A stretch of 64,000 nucleotides of DNA from NCBI RefSeq assembly GCF_014269025.2, contig NZ_CP077094.1, positions 2,728,001 through 2,792,000 of the forward strand. The letters are read 5' to 3'. Positions 7,406-16,547 of this stretch are shown here, in pieces. The position numbers and the translations under genes were made by a program. The stretch comes from Pseudomonas promysalinigenes. GTDB lineage: Bacteria; Pseudomonadota; Gammaproteobacteria; Pseudomonadales; Pseudomonadaceae. Every line of letters begins with the position of its first letter. Position 1 is the first letter of the stretch. The notes beneath the pieces were generated by a model. It saw nothing but the letters and a program-made list of their open reading frames with translations, was not told where the DNA came from and made no database searches.

Positions 7406-9603
7406 ACACTAAGACAACCGTTGTAGGCCAGCCCCTGGACCGCGTCGATGGTGTGGCAAAAGTGACCGGCAAGGCGCGCTACGCCGCCGAGTACCCTGAA
7501 GCCGACCTGCTGCATGCCAGTGTGGTTTCCAGCACCATCGCCCGCGGCCGGGTAGTGCGTATCGATAGCAGCGCGGCGCTGAAGGTACCCGGCGTGATCG
7601 CGGTGCTGGACCATAGCAACCGCCCTGCGGTTTCCAGCTATGACGACGACTACAGCGACGACGACTCCGCTGAGGGCGCGCCGTTTCGCCCGTTGTTCAA
7701 CGATCAAGTGCTCTACAGTGGCCAACCCCTGGCGTTGGTGGTTGCCCAAACCCTTGAAGTGGCACGCTATGCCGGTTCACTGGTACAGATTCATTACAGC
7801 CAAGCCAAGCATCAGACGGACCTGCTGGCAGCCCTTGAGAAAAGCCACGAAGCGCCGGCCGAGACACCCTCGCCACGGGGCGACTTCAGCGCAGCTTACG
7901 GCAGCGCTGCGGTTACGGTAGATGCCACTTACCTTACCGCCAACGAGCACCATAACCCTATGGAGCCCCATGCCTCGACAGTGCTCTACCAAGCGGACGG
8001 TTCCCTGGAAATCCACGACAAGACCCAAGGCACACAGAACTGCCAAACGTACCTGCACAACGTGTTCGGTCTGCCCAAGGACAAGCTGCGTGTGCGGGCC
8101 GCCTACGTTGGCGGAGCCTTTGGTTCAGGCCTGCGCCCGCAATACCAGCTGCCACTGGCGGTGATGGCTGCGCTGCACCTCAAACGCTCGGTACGCTTGA
8201 CCCTTACCCGCCAGCAGATGTTTACCTTTGGCTACCGCCCCCGTACTCAACAGCGCTTGCGCCTGGGCGCCAGTGCTGATGGTAAGTTGCTAGCGGTGGC
8301 CCATGACGCCACCGGCCAAACCTCACGCTTTGAGGATTTCACCGAGCACCTGGTGGAATGGAGCGGCATGCTCTACCGCTGTGACAACGTGGCGCTGAAC
8401 TATCGTCTGACGCCGCTGGATGTGTTCACCCCGCTCGACATGCGCGCCCCCGGTGCAGGTTCAGGCGTGCTCGCCCTGGAATGCGCCATGGATGAGCTGG
8501 CATGCGCGGCTGAGGTGGACCCAGTGGACCTGCGCCGCGTCAACTTTGCCGACCATAACGGCAACGAAGGTAAGCCCTATTCCAGCAAAGCCTTGCTGGC
8601 CTGCTATGACCAAGGCGCTGAGCGGTTCGGCTGGGCCAAGCGTGACCCCAAACCGCGCAGCATGCGCAAAGGCGAGCAGTTGATCGGCTGGGGAATGGCC
8701 AGCGGGGTTTGGGAGGCCATGCAGATGAAGGCCAGCGCCAAAGCCAGGCTCGACGGCCAAGGCCACCTAACGGTCAGCAGCGCAACCACCGACATCGGCA
8801 CCGGCACTTATACGGTCATGAGCCAGATCGCCGCCGACGCTGCGGGTGTCAGCATTGAAGACGTGACCTTCGTGCTGGGGGACTCGTCGCTGCCCACCGC
8901 GCCGCTGCAGGGGGGCTCGTTCACCGTCTCCTCTGTGGGCTCTGCGGTGCAGCAAGCTTGCCAGATCCTGCGCGGCAAGCTCCTGGAAAGTGCCCGTGCG
9001 CATTATCCGGCCTTGGCTGGTTTGCCCGTAGAAGCGATCACCATCGCTGACGGCTACCTCCAGCATGGCGAGCAGCGCATTGCCTTGGCAGAGATCGCGG
9101 CGCAATCGGACGGCGGCTTTGTTGAGGTGCAGATCGAAGCCGAGCCCAGTGCCAAGCGCCAACCCTACTCCACCGCCACCCATTCTGCGGTATTCGTCGA
9201 GGTGCAGGTGGACCCGCAATTGGGCTCGATCACCGTCAGCCGAGTGGTCAGTGCCGTAGCCGCAGGGCGTGTGGTCAACCCGAAGACTGCACGTAGCCAG
9301 ATACTGGGCGGCGTGGTCTGGGGCTTGGGCATGGCGCTGCATGAGCACGCGCAAACGGACCATGCGCTGGGCCGTATCCTCAACCACAACCTGGCGGAGT
9401 ACCACATCCCGGTCAACGCCGATGTCCAGGACATCGAGGTGATCTTCGTTGAAGAACAGGACGACATTGTCAACGAGCTGGGGTCCAAAGGCGTCGGCGA
9501 AATTGGCGTGGTCGGGGTTGCCGCAGCAGTTGCCAACGCGATCTACCATGCCACGGGCAAGCGGGTGAGGGAATTCCCCATCACCCTCGACACCTTGCTC
9601 TAA
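7402..9603 (+). CDS. Molybdenum hydroxylase molybdopterin-binding catalytic subunit (PaoC/YagR-like)
   Basis: A 733-residue catalytic subunit carrying the Mo-molybdopterin cofactor. Family motifs are VGGAFGSGLRPQ, RAPGAGSGVLALECAMDELA and the late GSKGVGEIGVVG, which contains the active-site glutamate. The length matches PaoC (about 732). The complex oxidises aldehydes or N-heterocycles in relatives; the substrate here is not known. A maturation chaperone gene (XdhC/PaoD type) is not present next to it. It ends one base before the stop of the convergent exonuclease gene, with no terminator between them. Confidence 0.92.
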   Translation: MNTKTTVVGQPLDRVDGVAKVTGKARYAAEYPEADLLHASVVSSTIARGRVVRIDSSAALKVPGVIAVLDHSNRPAVSSYDDDYSDDDSAEGAPFRPLFNDQVLYSGQPLALVVAQTLEVARYAGSLVQIHYSQAKHQTDLLAALEKSHEAPAETPSPRGDFSAAYGSAAVTVDATYLTANEHHNPMEPHASTVLYQADGSLEIHDKTQGTQNCQTYLHNVFGLPKDKLRVRAAYVGGAFGSGLRPQYQLPLAVMAALHLKRSVRLTLTRQQMFTFGYRPRTQQRLRLGASADGKLLAVAHDATGQTSRFEDFTEHLVEWSGMLYRCDNVALNYRLTPLDVFTPLDMRAPGAGSGVLALECAMDELACAAEVDPVDLRRVNFADHNGNEGKPYSSKALLACYDQGAERFGWAKRDPKPRSMRKGEQLIGWGMASGVWEAMQMKASAKARLDGQGHLTVSSATTDIGTGTYTVMSQIAADAAGVSIEDVTFVLGDSSLPTAPLQGGSFTVSSVGSAVQQACQILRGKLLESARAHYPALAGLPVEAITIADGYLQHGEQRIALAEIAAQSDGGFVEVQIEAEPSAKRQPYSTATHSAVFVEVQVDPQLGSITVSRVVSAVAAGRVVNPKTARSQILGGVVWGLGMALHEHAQTDHALGRILNHNLAEYHIPVNADVQDIEVIFVEEQDDIVNELGSKGVGEIGVVGVAAAVANAIYHATGKRVREFPITLDTLL

Positions 9604-10395
9604 CTAGCGCGTGCCCTGGCGGAGTTCGATCCATACCGGGGCATGATCGCTGGCCTTGGGCTCATTACGAACCCATGCATCGACCCCCGCGCTTTTGAGG
9701 CGGGGGGCGAGCGCTTCGTTGAGCAACAGGTGATCGATCCGAAGGCCCGCATTGCGCTCCCAGTGCTTGCGAAAGTAATCCCAGAAGGTATACACGCATG
9801 CGTCAGGGTGCAGGTGGCGGACGGCATCGAGCCAGCCCTGGTCAAGCAGCCGTTGATACGCTGCACGCGACTCGGGTTGCAGCAGTGCATCTTTGCGCCA
9901 CGAACGGGGGTTGTAGATGTCCAGGTCCGTGGGCACCACATTGAAATCCCCGGCCAGTACAGTGGGGTGTTCACTGGCGTACAGGCCCTTGGCATGTTCG
10001 ATCAGGCACTGGAACCAACGCAGTTTGTATTCGAACTTCGGCCCAGGTTGCGGATTGCCATTGGGCAGATAAAGGCAAGCCACTAACACACCATGCACCG
10101 CTGCTTCCAGGTAGCGGCTCTGGCGGTCGTCTTCCATGCCAGGCAGGCCGCGACGAACCTCTAATGGCTCATTGTCGCGAGCGAGTATCGCTACGCCGTT
10201 CCATGATGGCTGCCCGTGAAATAGACACCCGTATCCTGCGGCCTCCAGCGCCTGGCGCGGGAACTGTGAGTCGGGCGCTTTGAGCTCTTGCAGGCAGACG
10301 ATGTCAGGCTGCTCACGTGCAAGCCAATCGAGCAACGCGGGTAGGCGGCTGCGAATGCCATTGAGGTTGAACGTGGCTATTTTCAGGGTTTTCAT
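9604..10395 (-). CDS. xthA: Exodeoxyribonuclease III (AP endonuclease, XthA family)
   Basis: A 263-residue enzyme of the exonuclease III/endonuclease-phosphatase family, which repairs abasic sites in DNA. Signature motifs are LKIATFNLNGIRSRLPALLD, CLQELKAPDSQFP (metal-binding glutamate), LYLPNGNPQPGPKFEYKL, VLAGDFNVVPTDLDIYNP (catalytic Asp and Asn), and RIDHLLLNE with the final SDHAPV histidine. All catalytic positions are intact. A second exoIII gene elsewhere in the genome is possible, so the symbol marks the family. The start overlaps the end of the small gene at 10392-10634 by 4 bases. Confidence 0.93.
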   Translation of the reverse strand: MKTLKIATFNLNGIRSRLPALLDWLAREQPDIVCLQELKAPDSQFPRQALEAAGYGCLFHGQPSWNGVAILARDNEPLEVRRGLPGMEDDRQSRYLEAAVHGVLVACLYLPNGNPQPGPKFEYKLRWFQCLIEHAKGLYASEHPTVLAGDFNVVPTDLDIYNPRSWRKDALLQPESRAAYQRLLDQGWLDAVRHLHPDACVYTFWDYFRKHWERNAGLRIDHLLLNEALAPRLKSAGVDAWVRNEPKASDHAPVWIELRQGTR

Positions 10396-10634
10396 GTGTC
10401 TGGGTCATTCACATGGGCTTGCACGGCATCTTGCAGCGCGTGCAACTGCGCCTGGTCGGCCAGCCCCTTGAGTGCCAGCCAGTCGTCCCAGTCGATGGCA
10501 CCGTCATCGCGCAGCGCCTCAGCGGTGCGGATCAGCGCTTGATGGTAGGCATCTGGCGATGCGTCACGATAGCTGTGATCGTCGTATTGGGCGTACCAGG
10601 CTTCGAGCTCGGGGATGCTGCGTTCGATGCTCAT
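10392..10634 (-). CDS. Small acidic hypothetical protein
   Basis: An 80-residue acidic protein, rich in Ala, Asp and Tyr, mostly predicted helical, with no signal or membrane segment. I do not recognise the family. It is translationally coupled to the exonuclease III gene (ATGA-type 4-base overlap), which supports it as a real gene and hints at a shared role or simply shared expression. Confidence 0.65.
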   Translation of the reverse strand: MSIERSIPELEAWYAQYDDHSYRDASPDAYHQALIRTAEALRDDGAIDWDDWLALKGLADQAQLHALQDAVQAHVNDPDT

Positions 10635-10860
10635 GGCTGAGGCTCCTGACTATGACCTTTGTCTCTATGAGCTTCGCCCGCGTGCAATTGTTCAACATCA
10701 ACGAATTACCCTAAGTCACTGCAATTGAGTCACTAACTGTTGGGCCAAGGGTGATTAAAGCACCTCGTCCGATTAGCAGAAAGTTTTTGCAGAGCCCCGC
10801 AACCCTGGTGAGTCACACGTATACACAGAACATCCTGTGTCTGACTTGAGGTAAGCGATC

Positions 10861-11145
10861 ATGGCTAACAATCAAGACAACGATAAAGCCCAAGACGGCA
10901 GCCACCAGGCCAATCCTGGTGACGCTGGCGGCAGAGGCGGCCAAGGCGGCATGGCGGATACCCAGCACGGCGGACAGCAGTCCGGTCACAAACCTGACGA
11001 AAAAATGGATAAGGACTGGGAAAAATCCAGGGATACCGGCCATCAAGGCGGCCAGATGGGTGGCAAGGATGACGCTGCAGAGACGGGCCGCATGGGCGGG
11101 CAAACCACCCAAGATACCTCCCATCAGAAAGACCAAGACCGTTAA
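10861..11145 (+). CDS. Hydrophilic Gly/Gln-rich stress-type protein
   Basis: A 94-residue, extremely hydrophilic protein with no hydrophobic segment. It is dominated by Gly, Asp, Gln, Lys and His, with repeated GGQxGG/GRMGGQ units. This is the composition of hydrophilin or KGG/GsiB-type stress proteins of pseudomonads, though the canonical KGG repeat is not regular. It ends 15 bases before a terminator hairpin. The upstream region (10,635-10,860) holds two AGTCACT copies about 15 bases apart of unknown meaning. Confidence 0.65.
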   Translation: MANNQDNDKAQDGSHQANPGDAGGRGGQGGMADTQHGGQQSGHKPDEKMDKDWEKSRDTGHQGGQMGGKDDAAETGRMGGQTTQDTSHQKDQDR

Positions 11146-11160
11146 CGCTTGACTAGGGTC

Positions 11161-11186
11161 ACCGGGGCGACAACGCTCGCCCTGGT
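11161..11186. terminator. Bidirectional terminator hairpin
   Basis: A 10-base stem (ACCGGGGCGA / TCGCCCTGGT, one G-T pair) with a 6-base loop sits between the convergent small genes ending at 11,145 and 11,190. Confidence 0.7.
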
Positions 11187-11189
11187 GCG

Positions 11190-11441
11190 TCAGGTGTTAG
11201 CGCTACGCCATTCCCCCTGACCCCCGCCTAAAGTCTCATCACTCCCCACGATCAATCCATTGCGGCATGCACAGGCATAATCGGCCTCTGCACGGGTGGC
11301 GCAGTTCAACGTCACCCTCAGTTTGTCGCGCGTGTCATAAAGGTCGTAGCCTGCGCCGAGTACTTGGGCAAAACCCGCACGCTTGGGCAGATAGTCTTTT
11401 TCCGGCGGTAAAGCGGGAACTACAACAAAGCGCGTCTGCAT
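11190..11441 (-). CDS. Small protein, paralogue of the protein at 36429-36713
   Basis: An 83-residue protein starting MQTRFVVVPALPPEKDYLPK. It shares the pattern MQ(T/S)RFV(V/I)VPA...GYD(L/I)YD(T/N)...KLR(V/L)T...AT(R/K) with the product of 36,429-36,713 in this window. No known domain is recognised; the compact alpha/beta look and GYDLYD box define a small lineage family. The two genes also share a leader element (see 11,467 and 36,393). Function is unknown. Confidence 0.65.
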   Translation of the reverse strand: MQTRFVVVPALPPEKDYLPKRAGFAQVLGAGYDLYDTRDKLRVTLNCATRAEADYACACRNGLIVGSDETLGGGQGEWRSANT

Positions 11442-11466
11442 GAGCCTTCCCCCTCGCGGCAGCTAT

Positions 11467-11476
11467 TTAGTATTAG
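11467..11476 (-). promoter_or_regulatory. Shared leader element (CTAATACTAA), likely promoter -10 region
   Basis: On the minus strand CTAATACTAA lies 26 bases before the ATG of the small gene at 11,441. The same 10-mer, followed a few bases later by CTGCC, occurs 27 bases before the start of its paralogue at 36,429. It resembles a -10 region of sigma-70 or sigma-S type. Confidence 0.5.
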
Positions 11477-11644
11477 TTCCAATATGCGAAAGCATCAAGC
11501 CCACTCATGCTTGAATTTCGCCCCAATTTGGCGCCCTCTGCGCCCCAAAACCATTCATCCAGCCCGGCTTCATGCGTTTCTGACTAACAGGGTCTATTCG
11601 CTGCGAGCCGCTCATTACATGGGGCGGAATGTAAATCTGACCAA

Positions 11645-11661
11645 TTGGCCATGTTTTTGCT
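11645..11661 (+). promoter_or_regulatory. Candidate sigma-54 promoter for the BMP-type ABC importer
   Basis: TTGGCCATGTTTTTGCT matches the -24/-12 RpoN consensus (TGGC-N7-TTGCW): the GG and GC doublets are exactly 10 bases apart. It ends 40 bases before the ATG of the ATPase gene at 11,701. No activator site was identified. Nitrogen-controlled (NtrC) uptake of a purine or pyrimidine would explain it. Confidence 0.55.
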
Positions 11662-11700
11662 TTGCAAGCTGCTCATGAATAAAAACTTCGAGCAGCCCCA

Positions 11701-13242
11701 ATGTCCGCACTACTAACGCCTCTTCGTCTCGAATTGCGTGCCATCAGCAAGCGCTATCCGGGCACGCTGGCCAACGACCGTGTCGACCTGCGCATCGCAG
11801 CCGGTGAGATTCATGCACTGCTCGGTGAGAATGGCGCTGGTAAGAGCACGCTGATGAAGATCATCTACGGCGTGACCCGCCCCGATGCCGGCCAGATGCT
11901 GTGGGAAGGCAACCCCGTGCAGGTTCAAGACCCCGCTGCTGCACGCGACCTGGGGATCGGCATGGTGTTCCAGCACTTCTCGCTTTTCGAAACCCTTACG
12001 GTGGCTGAGAACATCGCCCTGGCGCTGGGCCGCGACGCGGGCTCGCCCAAACAACTGGCGCCGCGCATCCGCGAAGTCTCGCAGCGCTATGGCATGGCCC
12101 TTGAGCCAGAGCGCCTGGTGCATAGCCTTTCGATCGGTGAGCGCCAGCGGGTAGAGATCGTGCGCTGCCTGATGCAGGACATCAAACTGCTGATCCTCGA
12201 CGAGCCGACTTCAGTGCTCACGCCACAGGAAGTCGAACAACTGTTCGTCACCCTGCGTACCTTGGCCAGTGAAGGCTGCAGCATTTTGTTCATCAGCCAC
12301 AAGCTTCAGGAAGTACGCCAACTGTGCCACCACGCCACTGTGTTGCGCGCCGGCAGGGTTGCCGGGGGCTGCATCCCGGCCGAGCGCAGCGATTTGCAAC
12401 TGGCAGAGCTGATGGTCGGGGATACAGAAGGCCTGGACGCCTGCTACCCCAAGCGCGCCGGCGGGCTGCCACGGCTGCGCTTGGACGACCTCTGCTGGCG
12501 CAACCAGGACCCATTCGGCACGTCGTTCGAGCACCTGCGCCTGGAAGTTCGCAGCGGCGAAATCGTCGGTATCGCCGGGGTCGCCGGCAATGGCCAGGAC
12601 GAGCTGCTGGCGCTGCTCAGTGGCGAAACGCGCCTGCCTGCCAGCGAGCGCGAGCGCATCAGCCTCGACAACCAGCCCATCGCCAACCTGTATCCCGATG
12701 CACGGCGCGAACTGGGAATGGCTTTCGTGCCGGCCGAGCGCCTGGGCCACGGAGCCGTACCGGACATGACCCTGGCCGACAACGCTTTGCTGACTGCCTT
12801 CCAGCAGGGCCTGGTTGAACATGGCCTGGTTCGCTCGAGCAAAGTCCTGGCACTGGCCGAGCAGATCATCCAGCGTTTTGCGGTCAAGACGCCAGGCACC
12901 CAAGCCACGGCGCGCAGCCTCTCCGGTGGCAACCTGCAGAAATTCATCCTCGGCCGCGAAATGCTGCAGAACCCAACGCTGCTGGTGGCCGCTCACCCGA
13001 CCTGGGGGGTGGATGTCGGCGCTGCGGCGACTATTCACCGCGCATTGATCGCTCTGCGCGATGCGGGTGCGGCGATTTTGGTGGTGTCCGAAGACCTCGA
13101 CGAGCTATTGCAGATCAGCGACCGCATCGGTGCCCTGTGCAGCGGGCGCCTGTCACCGCTGAAAAATACCGCCGACACCCACAGTGCAGAGGTCGGCAGC
13201 TGGATGGCCGGCCAGTTCGACACCGCCTACGCCGCCTTCTGA
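11701..13242 (+). CDS. ABC transporter ATP-binding protein, nucleoside/nucleobase (BMP) type
   Basis: A 513-residue ATPase with two tandem ABC domains, as in sugar and nucleoside importers (NupO/YufO, RbsA). The first domain has Walker A GENGAGKSTLMK, the signature LSIGERQRVEIVR and Walker B LLILDEPTSVLT. The second domain is degenerate: its P-loop position reads GVAGNGQDELL, the signature is LSGGNLQKFILGRE, and Walker B reads LLVAAHPTWGVD. This degeneracy is normal for the family. It is the first gene of a four-gene importer set, followed 12 bases later by a permease. Confidence 0.93.
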   Translation: MSALLTPLRLELRAISKRYPGTLANDRVDLRIAAGEIHALLGENGAGKSTLMKIIYGVTRPDAGQMLWEGNPVQVQDPAAARDLGIGMVFQHFSLFETLTVAENIALALGRDAGSPKQLAPRIREVSQRYGMALEPERLVHSLSIGERQRVEIVRCLMQDIKLLILDEPTSVLTPQEVEQLFVTLRTLASEGCSILFISHKLQEVRQLCHHATVLRAGRVAGGCIPAERSDLQLAELMVGDTEGLDACYPKRAGGLPRLRLDDLCWRNQDPFGTSFEHLRLEVRSGEIVGIAGVAGNGQDELLALLSGETRLPASERERISLDNQPIANLYPDARRELGMAFVPAERLGHGAVPDMTLADNALLTAFQQGLVEHGLVRSSKVLALAEQIIQRFAVKTPGTQATARSLSGGNLQKFILGREMLQNPTLLVAAHPTWGVDVGAAATIHRALIALRDAGAAILVVSEDLDELLQISDRIGALCSGRLSPLKNTADTHSAEVGSWMAGQFDTAYAAF

Positions 13243-13254
13243 CGAGAACCTACC

Positions 13255-14355
13255 ATGTTGCTATCGCTCGAACCCCGGACCCAGCAATCTCGCGCCATGC
13301 TGGTGCTGTCACCGATACTCGCCGGCCTGCTGACCTTGGCCAGCGGAGCAGTGCTGTTCAGCGCCTTGGGGCACGACCCGCTGCTGACGCTGCACATCCT
13401 GCTGATCGAACCGATCAGCGACTTCTACGGCTTTTCCGAACTGCTGCTCAAAGCCCTGCCCATTCTGCTTTGTGCCCTGGGGCTGGCAGTAGCCTACCAG
13501 GCGCGGATCTGGAACATCGGCGCCGAGGGCCAACTGCTGATCGGCGCGTTGGCCGGCAGCGCCCTGGCACTTCATGTCATTGACTGGGAAAGCCGCTGGG
13601 CACTGCTGTGGGTGCTGCTGGCCGGCACACTGGCCGGCGCCCTTTGGGGTGCGCTCGCCGCGTGGCTGCGCACGCACTTCAACGCCAATGAAATTCTGAC
13701 CACCATCATGCTCAACTACATTGCCCTGAACCTGCTGCTGTACTGCGTGCACGGCCCGCTCAAGGACCCTGAGGGTTTCAGCTTTCCGCAGTCGGCGATG
13801 TTCGGCGATGCCAGCCGCCTGCCAGCACTGTTCGGGGATGTCCGGGTGCATGTGGGTTTGTATTTCGTGCTGCTGGCATTGGTGGCGGTGTGGGTGCTGC
13901 TGCACAAAAGCTTTCTGGGGTTTCAGATCAAGGTGCTGGGGCTGGACCAACGCGCTGCGGGCTTCGTCGGCTTTCGCGAAAAACGCCTGGTCTGGCTGGC
14001 ACTGCTGATCAGTGGGGGTCTGGCCGGCTTGGCGGGCGTCAGCGAGGTGAGTGGACCCATCGGCCAGCTGGTGCCACAGGTGTCGCCGGGCTATGGCTAT
14101 GCGGCGATCACCGTGGCCTTCCTCGGCCGGCTGAACCCGCTCGGCATTCTGGTTGCCGGCCTGCTGATGGCGCTGCTCTACCTGGGCGGCGAAAACGCCC
14201 AGATGAGCCTGAACCTGCCACAGGCAGTGACCGGGCTGTTCCAGGGCATGATGCTGTTCTACCTGCTGGCGTGCGATGTGCTGATCCTCTACCGCCCACG
14301 GCTCACCCTCGGTTGGCGGCGGCGCTTGCCGGTGGCCGAAGCGGCCCGCGCCTGA
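13255..14355 (+). CDS. ABC transporter permease, nucleoside/nucleobase type (NupP-like)
   Basis: A 366-residue inner-membrane permease of the BPD_transp_2 family with about 9-10 hydrophobic segments. The cytoplasmic loop motif FGFREKRLVWLALLISGGLA and the GYGYAAITVAFLGRLNP stretch are typical of the first permease of BMP importers. It is longer than the second permease, with an extra N-terminal region, as in NupP. It is separated from the next gene by 60 bases. Confidence 0.9.
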   Translation: MLLSLEPRTQQSRAMLVLSPILAGLLTLASGAVLFSALGHDPLLTLHILLIEPISDFYGFSELLLKALPILLCALGLAVAYQARIWNIGAEGQLLIGALAGSALALHVIDWESRWALLWVLLAGTLAGALWGALAAWLRTHFNANEILTTIMLNYIALNLLLYCVHGPLKDPEGFSFPQSAMFGDASRLPALFGDVRVHVGLYFVLLALVAVWVLLHKSFLGFQIKVLGLDQRAAGFVGFREKRLVWLALLISGGLAGLAGVSEVSGPIGQLVPQVSPGYGYAAITVAFLGRLNPLGILVAGLLMALLYLGGENAQMSLNLPQAVTGLFQGMMLFYLLACDVLILYRPRLTLGWRRRLPVAEAARA

Positions 14356-14415
14356 CCTCCCCCTTGATGCTTACGTATGCCTGCCACCTGGGGTGCGCGG
14401 GCTGAGGCTTGAACG

Positions 14416-15342
14416 ATGGATCTCGATCTACTTGGCAACATCCTCTACGCCATGGTGCGTTGCGGTACTCCCCTGTTACTGGTGGCGTTGGGCGAACTGG
14501 TGTGCGAGAAGAGCGGCGTGCTCAACCTCGGCCAGGAAGGCATGATGCTGTTCGGCGCAGTGGTGGGTTTCATCACTGCCTTCGCCACTGGCAGCCTGTG
14601 GCTTGGCGTGCTCATGGCGTGCCTGGCCGGCATGCTACTGGCCTCGCTATTCGCCTTGGTCGCCTTGGGCTGCCAAGCCAACCAAGTGGCTACCGGCCTT
14701 GCCCTGACCATCTTCGGCGTCGGCCTGTCGGCGTTCGTTGGCAGTGCCTGGGTCGGCAAGCCGCTCAGTGGCTTCGAAGCGCAGGCCATACCGCTACTGG
14801 CCGACCTGCCAATCATCGGCCATATGCTGTTCAACCAGGACCTGCTGGTCTATCTGTCTTTCGCCCTGTTTCTACTGGTCGCCTGGGTGCTGCTCAAAAG
14901 CCGCACCGGGCTGATTCTCCAGGCCGTTGGCGAAAATCCCGATGCCGCCAGTGCCATGGGCCTGCCGGTGCTGCGTGTTCGCACCCTGGCGGTGCTGTTC
15001 GGCGGCGCCATGGCCGGCCTGGCTGGTGCCTATCTGTCGTTGGCCTACACACCGATGTGGGCAGAAAACATGACGGCCGGCCGGGGGTGGATCGCCTTGG
15101 CGCTGGTGGTATTCGCCAGTTGGCGGGTGCGCCGGGTGCTACTGGGCGCTTACCTGTTCGGCCTGGCCAGCATCCTGCACCTGGTCGCCCAGGGCGTTGG
15201 CGTGAACTTCCCGGCCAACTTGCTGGCGATGCTGCCGTATGTGGCGACCATCGTGGTGCTGGTGGTGCTGTCGCGCGATGCGCTCAAAACCCGGCTGTAC
15301 GCTCCAGTTTCGTTAGGCCAGCCCTGGAAGGCAGGCCGCTGA
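14416..15342 (+). CDS. ABC transporter permease, nucleoside/nucleobase type (NupQ-like)
   Basis: A 308-residue second permease, strongly hydrophobic. It has the family stretch LVCEKSGVLNLGQEGMMLFG near residues 25-45, NQVATGLALTIFGVGLSAF in the middle and a late AENMTAGRGWIALALVVFAS. These are hallmarks of YufQ/NupQ-type permeases. It pairs with the preceding permease to form the channel. The binding-protein gene follows after 53 bases. Confidence 0.9.
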   Translation: MDLDLLGNILYAMVRCGTPLLLVALGELVCEKSGVLNLGQEGMMLFGAVVGFITAFATGSLWLGVLMACLAGMLLASLFALVALGCQANQVATGLALTIFGVGLSAFVGSAWVGKPLSGFEAQAIPLLADLPIIGHMLFNQDLLVYLSFALFLLVAWVLLKSRTGLILQAVGENPDAASAMGLPVLRVRTLAVLFGGAMAGLAGAYLSLAYTPMWAENMTAGRGWIALALVVFASWRVRRVLLGAYLFGLASILHLVAQGVGVNFPANLLAMLPYVATIVVLVVLSRDALKTRLYAPVSLGQPWKAGR

Positions 15343-15395
15343 CCACCCCCCGCCAAGCCCCGATAACTCATAACACCCACAGGAGTGAACCCTGG

Positions 15396-16478
15396 ATGCA
15401 TCAGAAAAAACGCACCTCGCTGCTACGCGCCCTGACCGCCGCAATCGGTCTGAGCACAGCGCTGTCTGCCGCTGCTGCCGACCCACTGAAGGTAGGTTTC
15501 GTCTACATCGGCCCGATCGGCGACCATGGCTGGACCTACCAGCATGAACAAGGTCGCCAAGCGCTGATCAAGCAGTTCGGTGACAAGGTGAGCACCAGCT
15601 TCGTCGAGAACGTGCCAGAGGGTGCCGATGCCGAACGCGTGATCCGCAACATGGCCAAAAGCGGCTACAACCTGGTCTTTGCAACCTCTTTCGGTTACAT
15701 GAACCCTACCGCTAAAGTCGCCAAGCAGTTCCCCAAGGTCACCTTCGAGCACGCCACAGGCTACAAGCAGGACAAGAACCTGGGCACCTACCTGGCCACC
15801 TCGTATGAAGGGCGCTATGTCGGCGGTTACCTCGCAGCGAAAATGACCAAGACCAAGAAGATCGGCTATGTGGCGTCCTTCCCCATCCCGGAAGTACTGC
15901 GTGACATCAACGCCATCCAGCTAGCACTGGATAAGTACAACCCTGGCAGCGAAATCAAGGTGGTTTGGGTGAACTCCTGGTTCGATCCCGGCAAGGAGGC
16001 CGATGCCGCCAATGCGCTGATTGACCAAGGCGTGGACGTACTGTTCCAGCACACCGACAGCCCGGCGCCGATCCAGACAGCCGAGCGTCGTGGTATCTAC
16101 GCAGTGGGCTATGCCTCGGACATGGCGCACTTCGGGCCCAAAGCGGTGTTGACGTCCATCGTCAACAACTGGGGGCCGCATTACATCAAGAGTACCCAGG
16201 CGGTCATGGATGGGAACTGGAAGCCCCAGGATTATTGGGGCGGCCTGGCTGACGGCACCGTCCAGTTGCCGATCAGCGACTTGGTACCGGCGGATGTGAA
16301 AAGCGGGGCCGAGCAGATCATCGCCAGCATCAAGGACGGCTCGTTCCACCCGTTCACAGGGCCAATCTTCAACCAGAGCGGCGAGTTGAAGATTGCCGAG
16401 GGCGCGGTGGCCAGCAATACCGAACTGGCCGGCATGAATTACTACGTCAAAGGCATCACTGCCCAGTTGCCCAAATAA
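15396..16478 (+). CDS. BMP family ABC transporter substrate-binding protein
   Basis: A 360-residue periplasmic protein of the Bmp/PnrA family, which binds purine nucleosides or nucleobases in characterised members. A signal peptide covers about residues 1-29 (LLRALTAAIGLSTALSAAAA). The mature protein starts DPLKVGFVYIGPIGDHGWTY, the family hallmark. The WVNSWFDPGKEADAANALID segment and the VLFQHTDSPAP segment line the ligand site in relatives. It has no lipobox. The frame is open much further upstream, but that part lies inside the permease in another frame; the ATG at 15,396 follows AGGAG. Confidence 0.93.
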   Translation: MHQKKRTSLLRALTAAIGLSTALSAAAADPLKVGFVYIGPIGDHGWTYQHEQGRQALIKQFGDKVSTSFVENVPEGADAERVIRNMAKSGYNLVFATSFGYMNPTAKVAKQFPKVTFEHATGYKQDKNLGTYLATSYEGRYVGGYLAAKMTKTKKIGYVASFPIPEVLRDINAIQLALDKYNPGSEIKVVWVNSWFDPGKEADAANALIDQGVDVLFQHTDSPAPIQTAERRGIYAVGYASDMAHFGPKAVLTSIVNNWGPHYIKSTQAVMDGNWKPQDYWGGLADGTVQLPISDLVPADVKSGAEQIIASIKDGSFHPFTGPIFNQSGELKIAEGAVASNTELAGMNYYVKGITAQLPK

Positions 16479-16547
16479 ATGCGCTTTGGCTCGAGCCGCT
16501 GCCATGCACGCTGCGCTGATGTTTCAGATGCGCGCCGTGCCCTGGGA

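Noticed and set aside
8767..9549. Minus-strand open frame (260 codons) opposite the molybdenum subunit
   Set aside because: Antisense shadow with no motif; the molybdopterin-binding subunit is continuous on the plus strand.
14409..15395. Plus-strand frame continuous with the BMP protein, starting at 14,409
   Set aside because: This part overlaps the second permease in another frame and is Arg/Gly/Pro-rich nonsense; the BMP protein starts at 15,396 with its own signal peptide and ribosome binding site.
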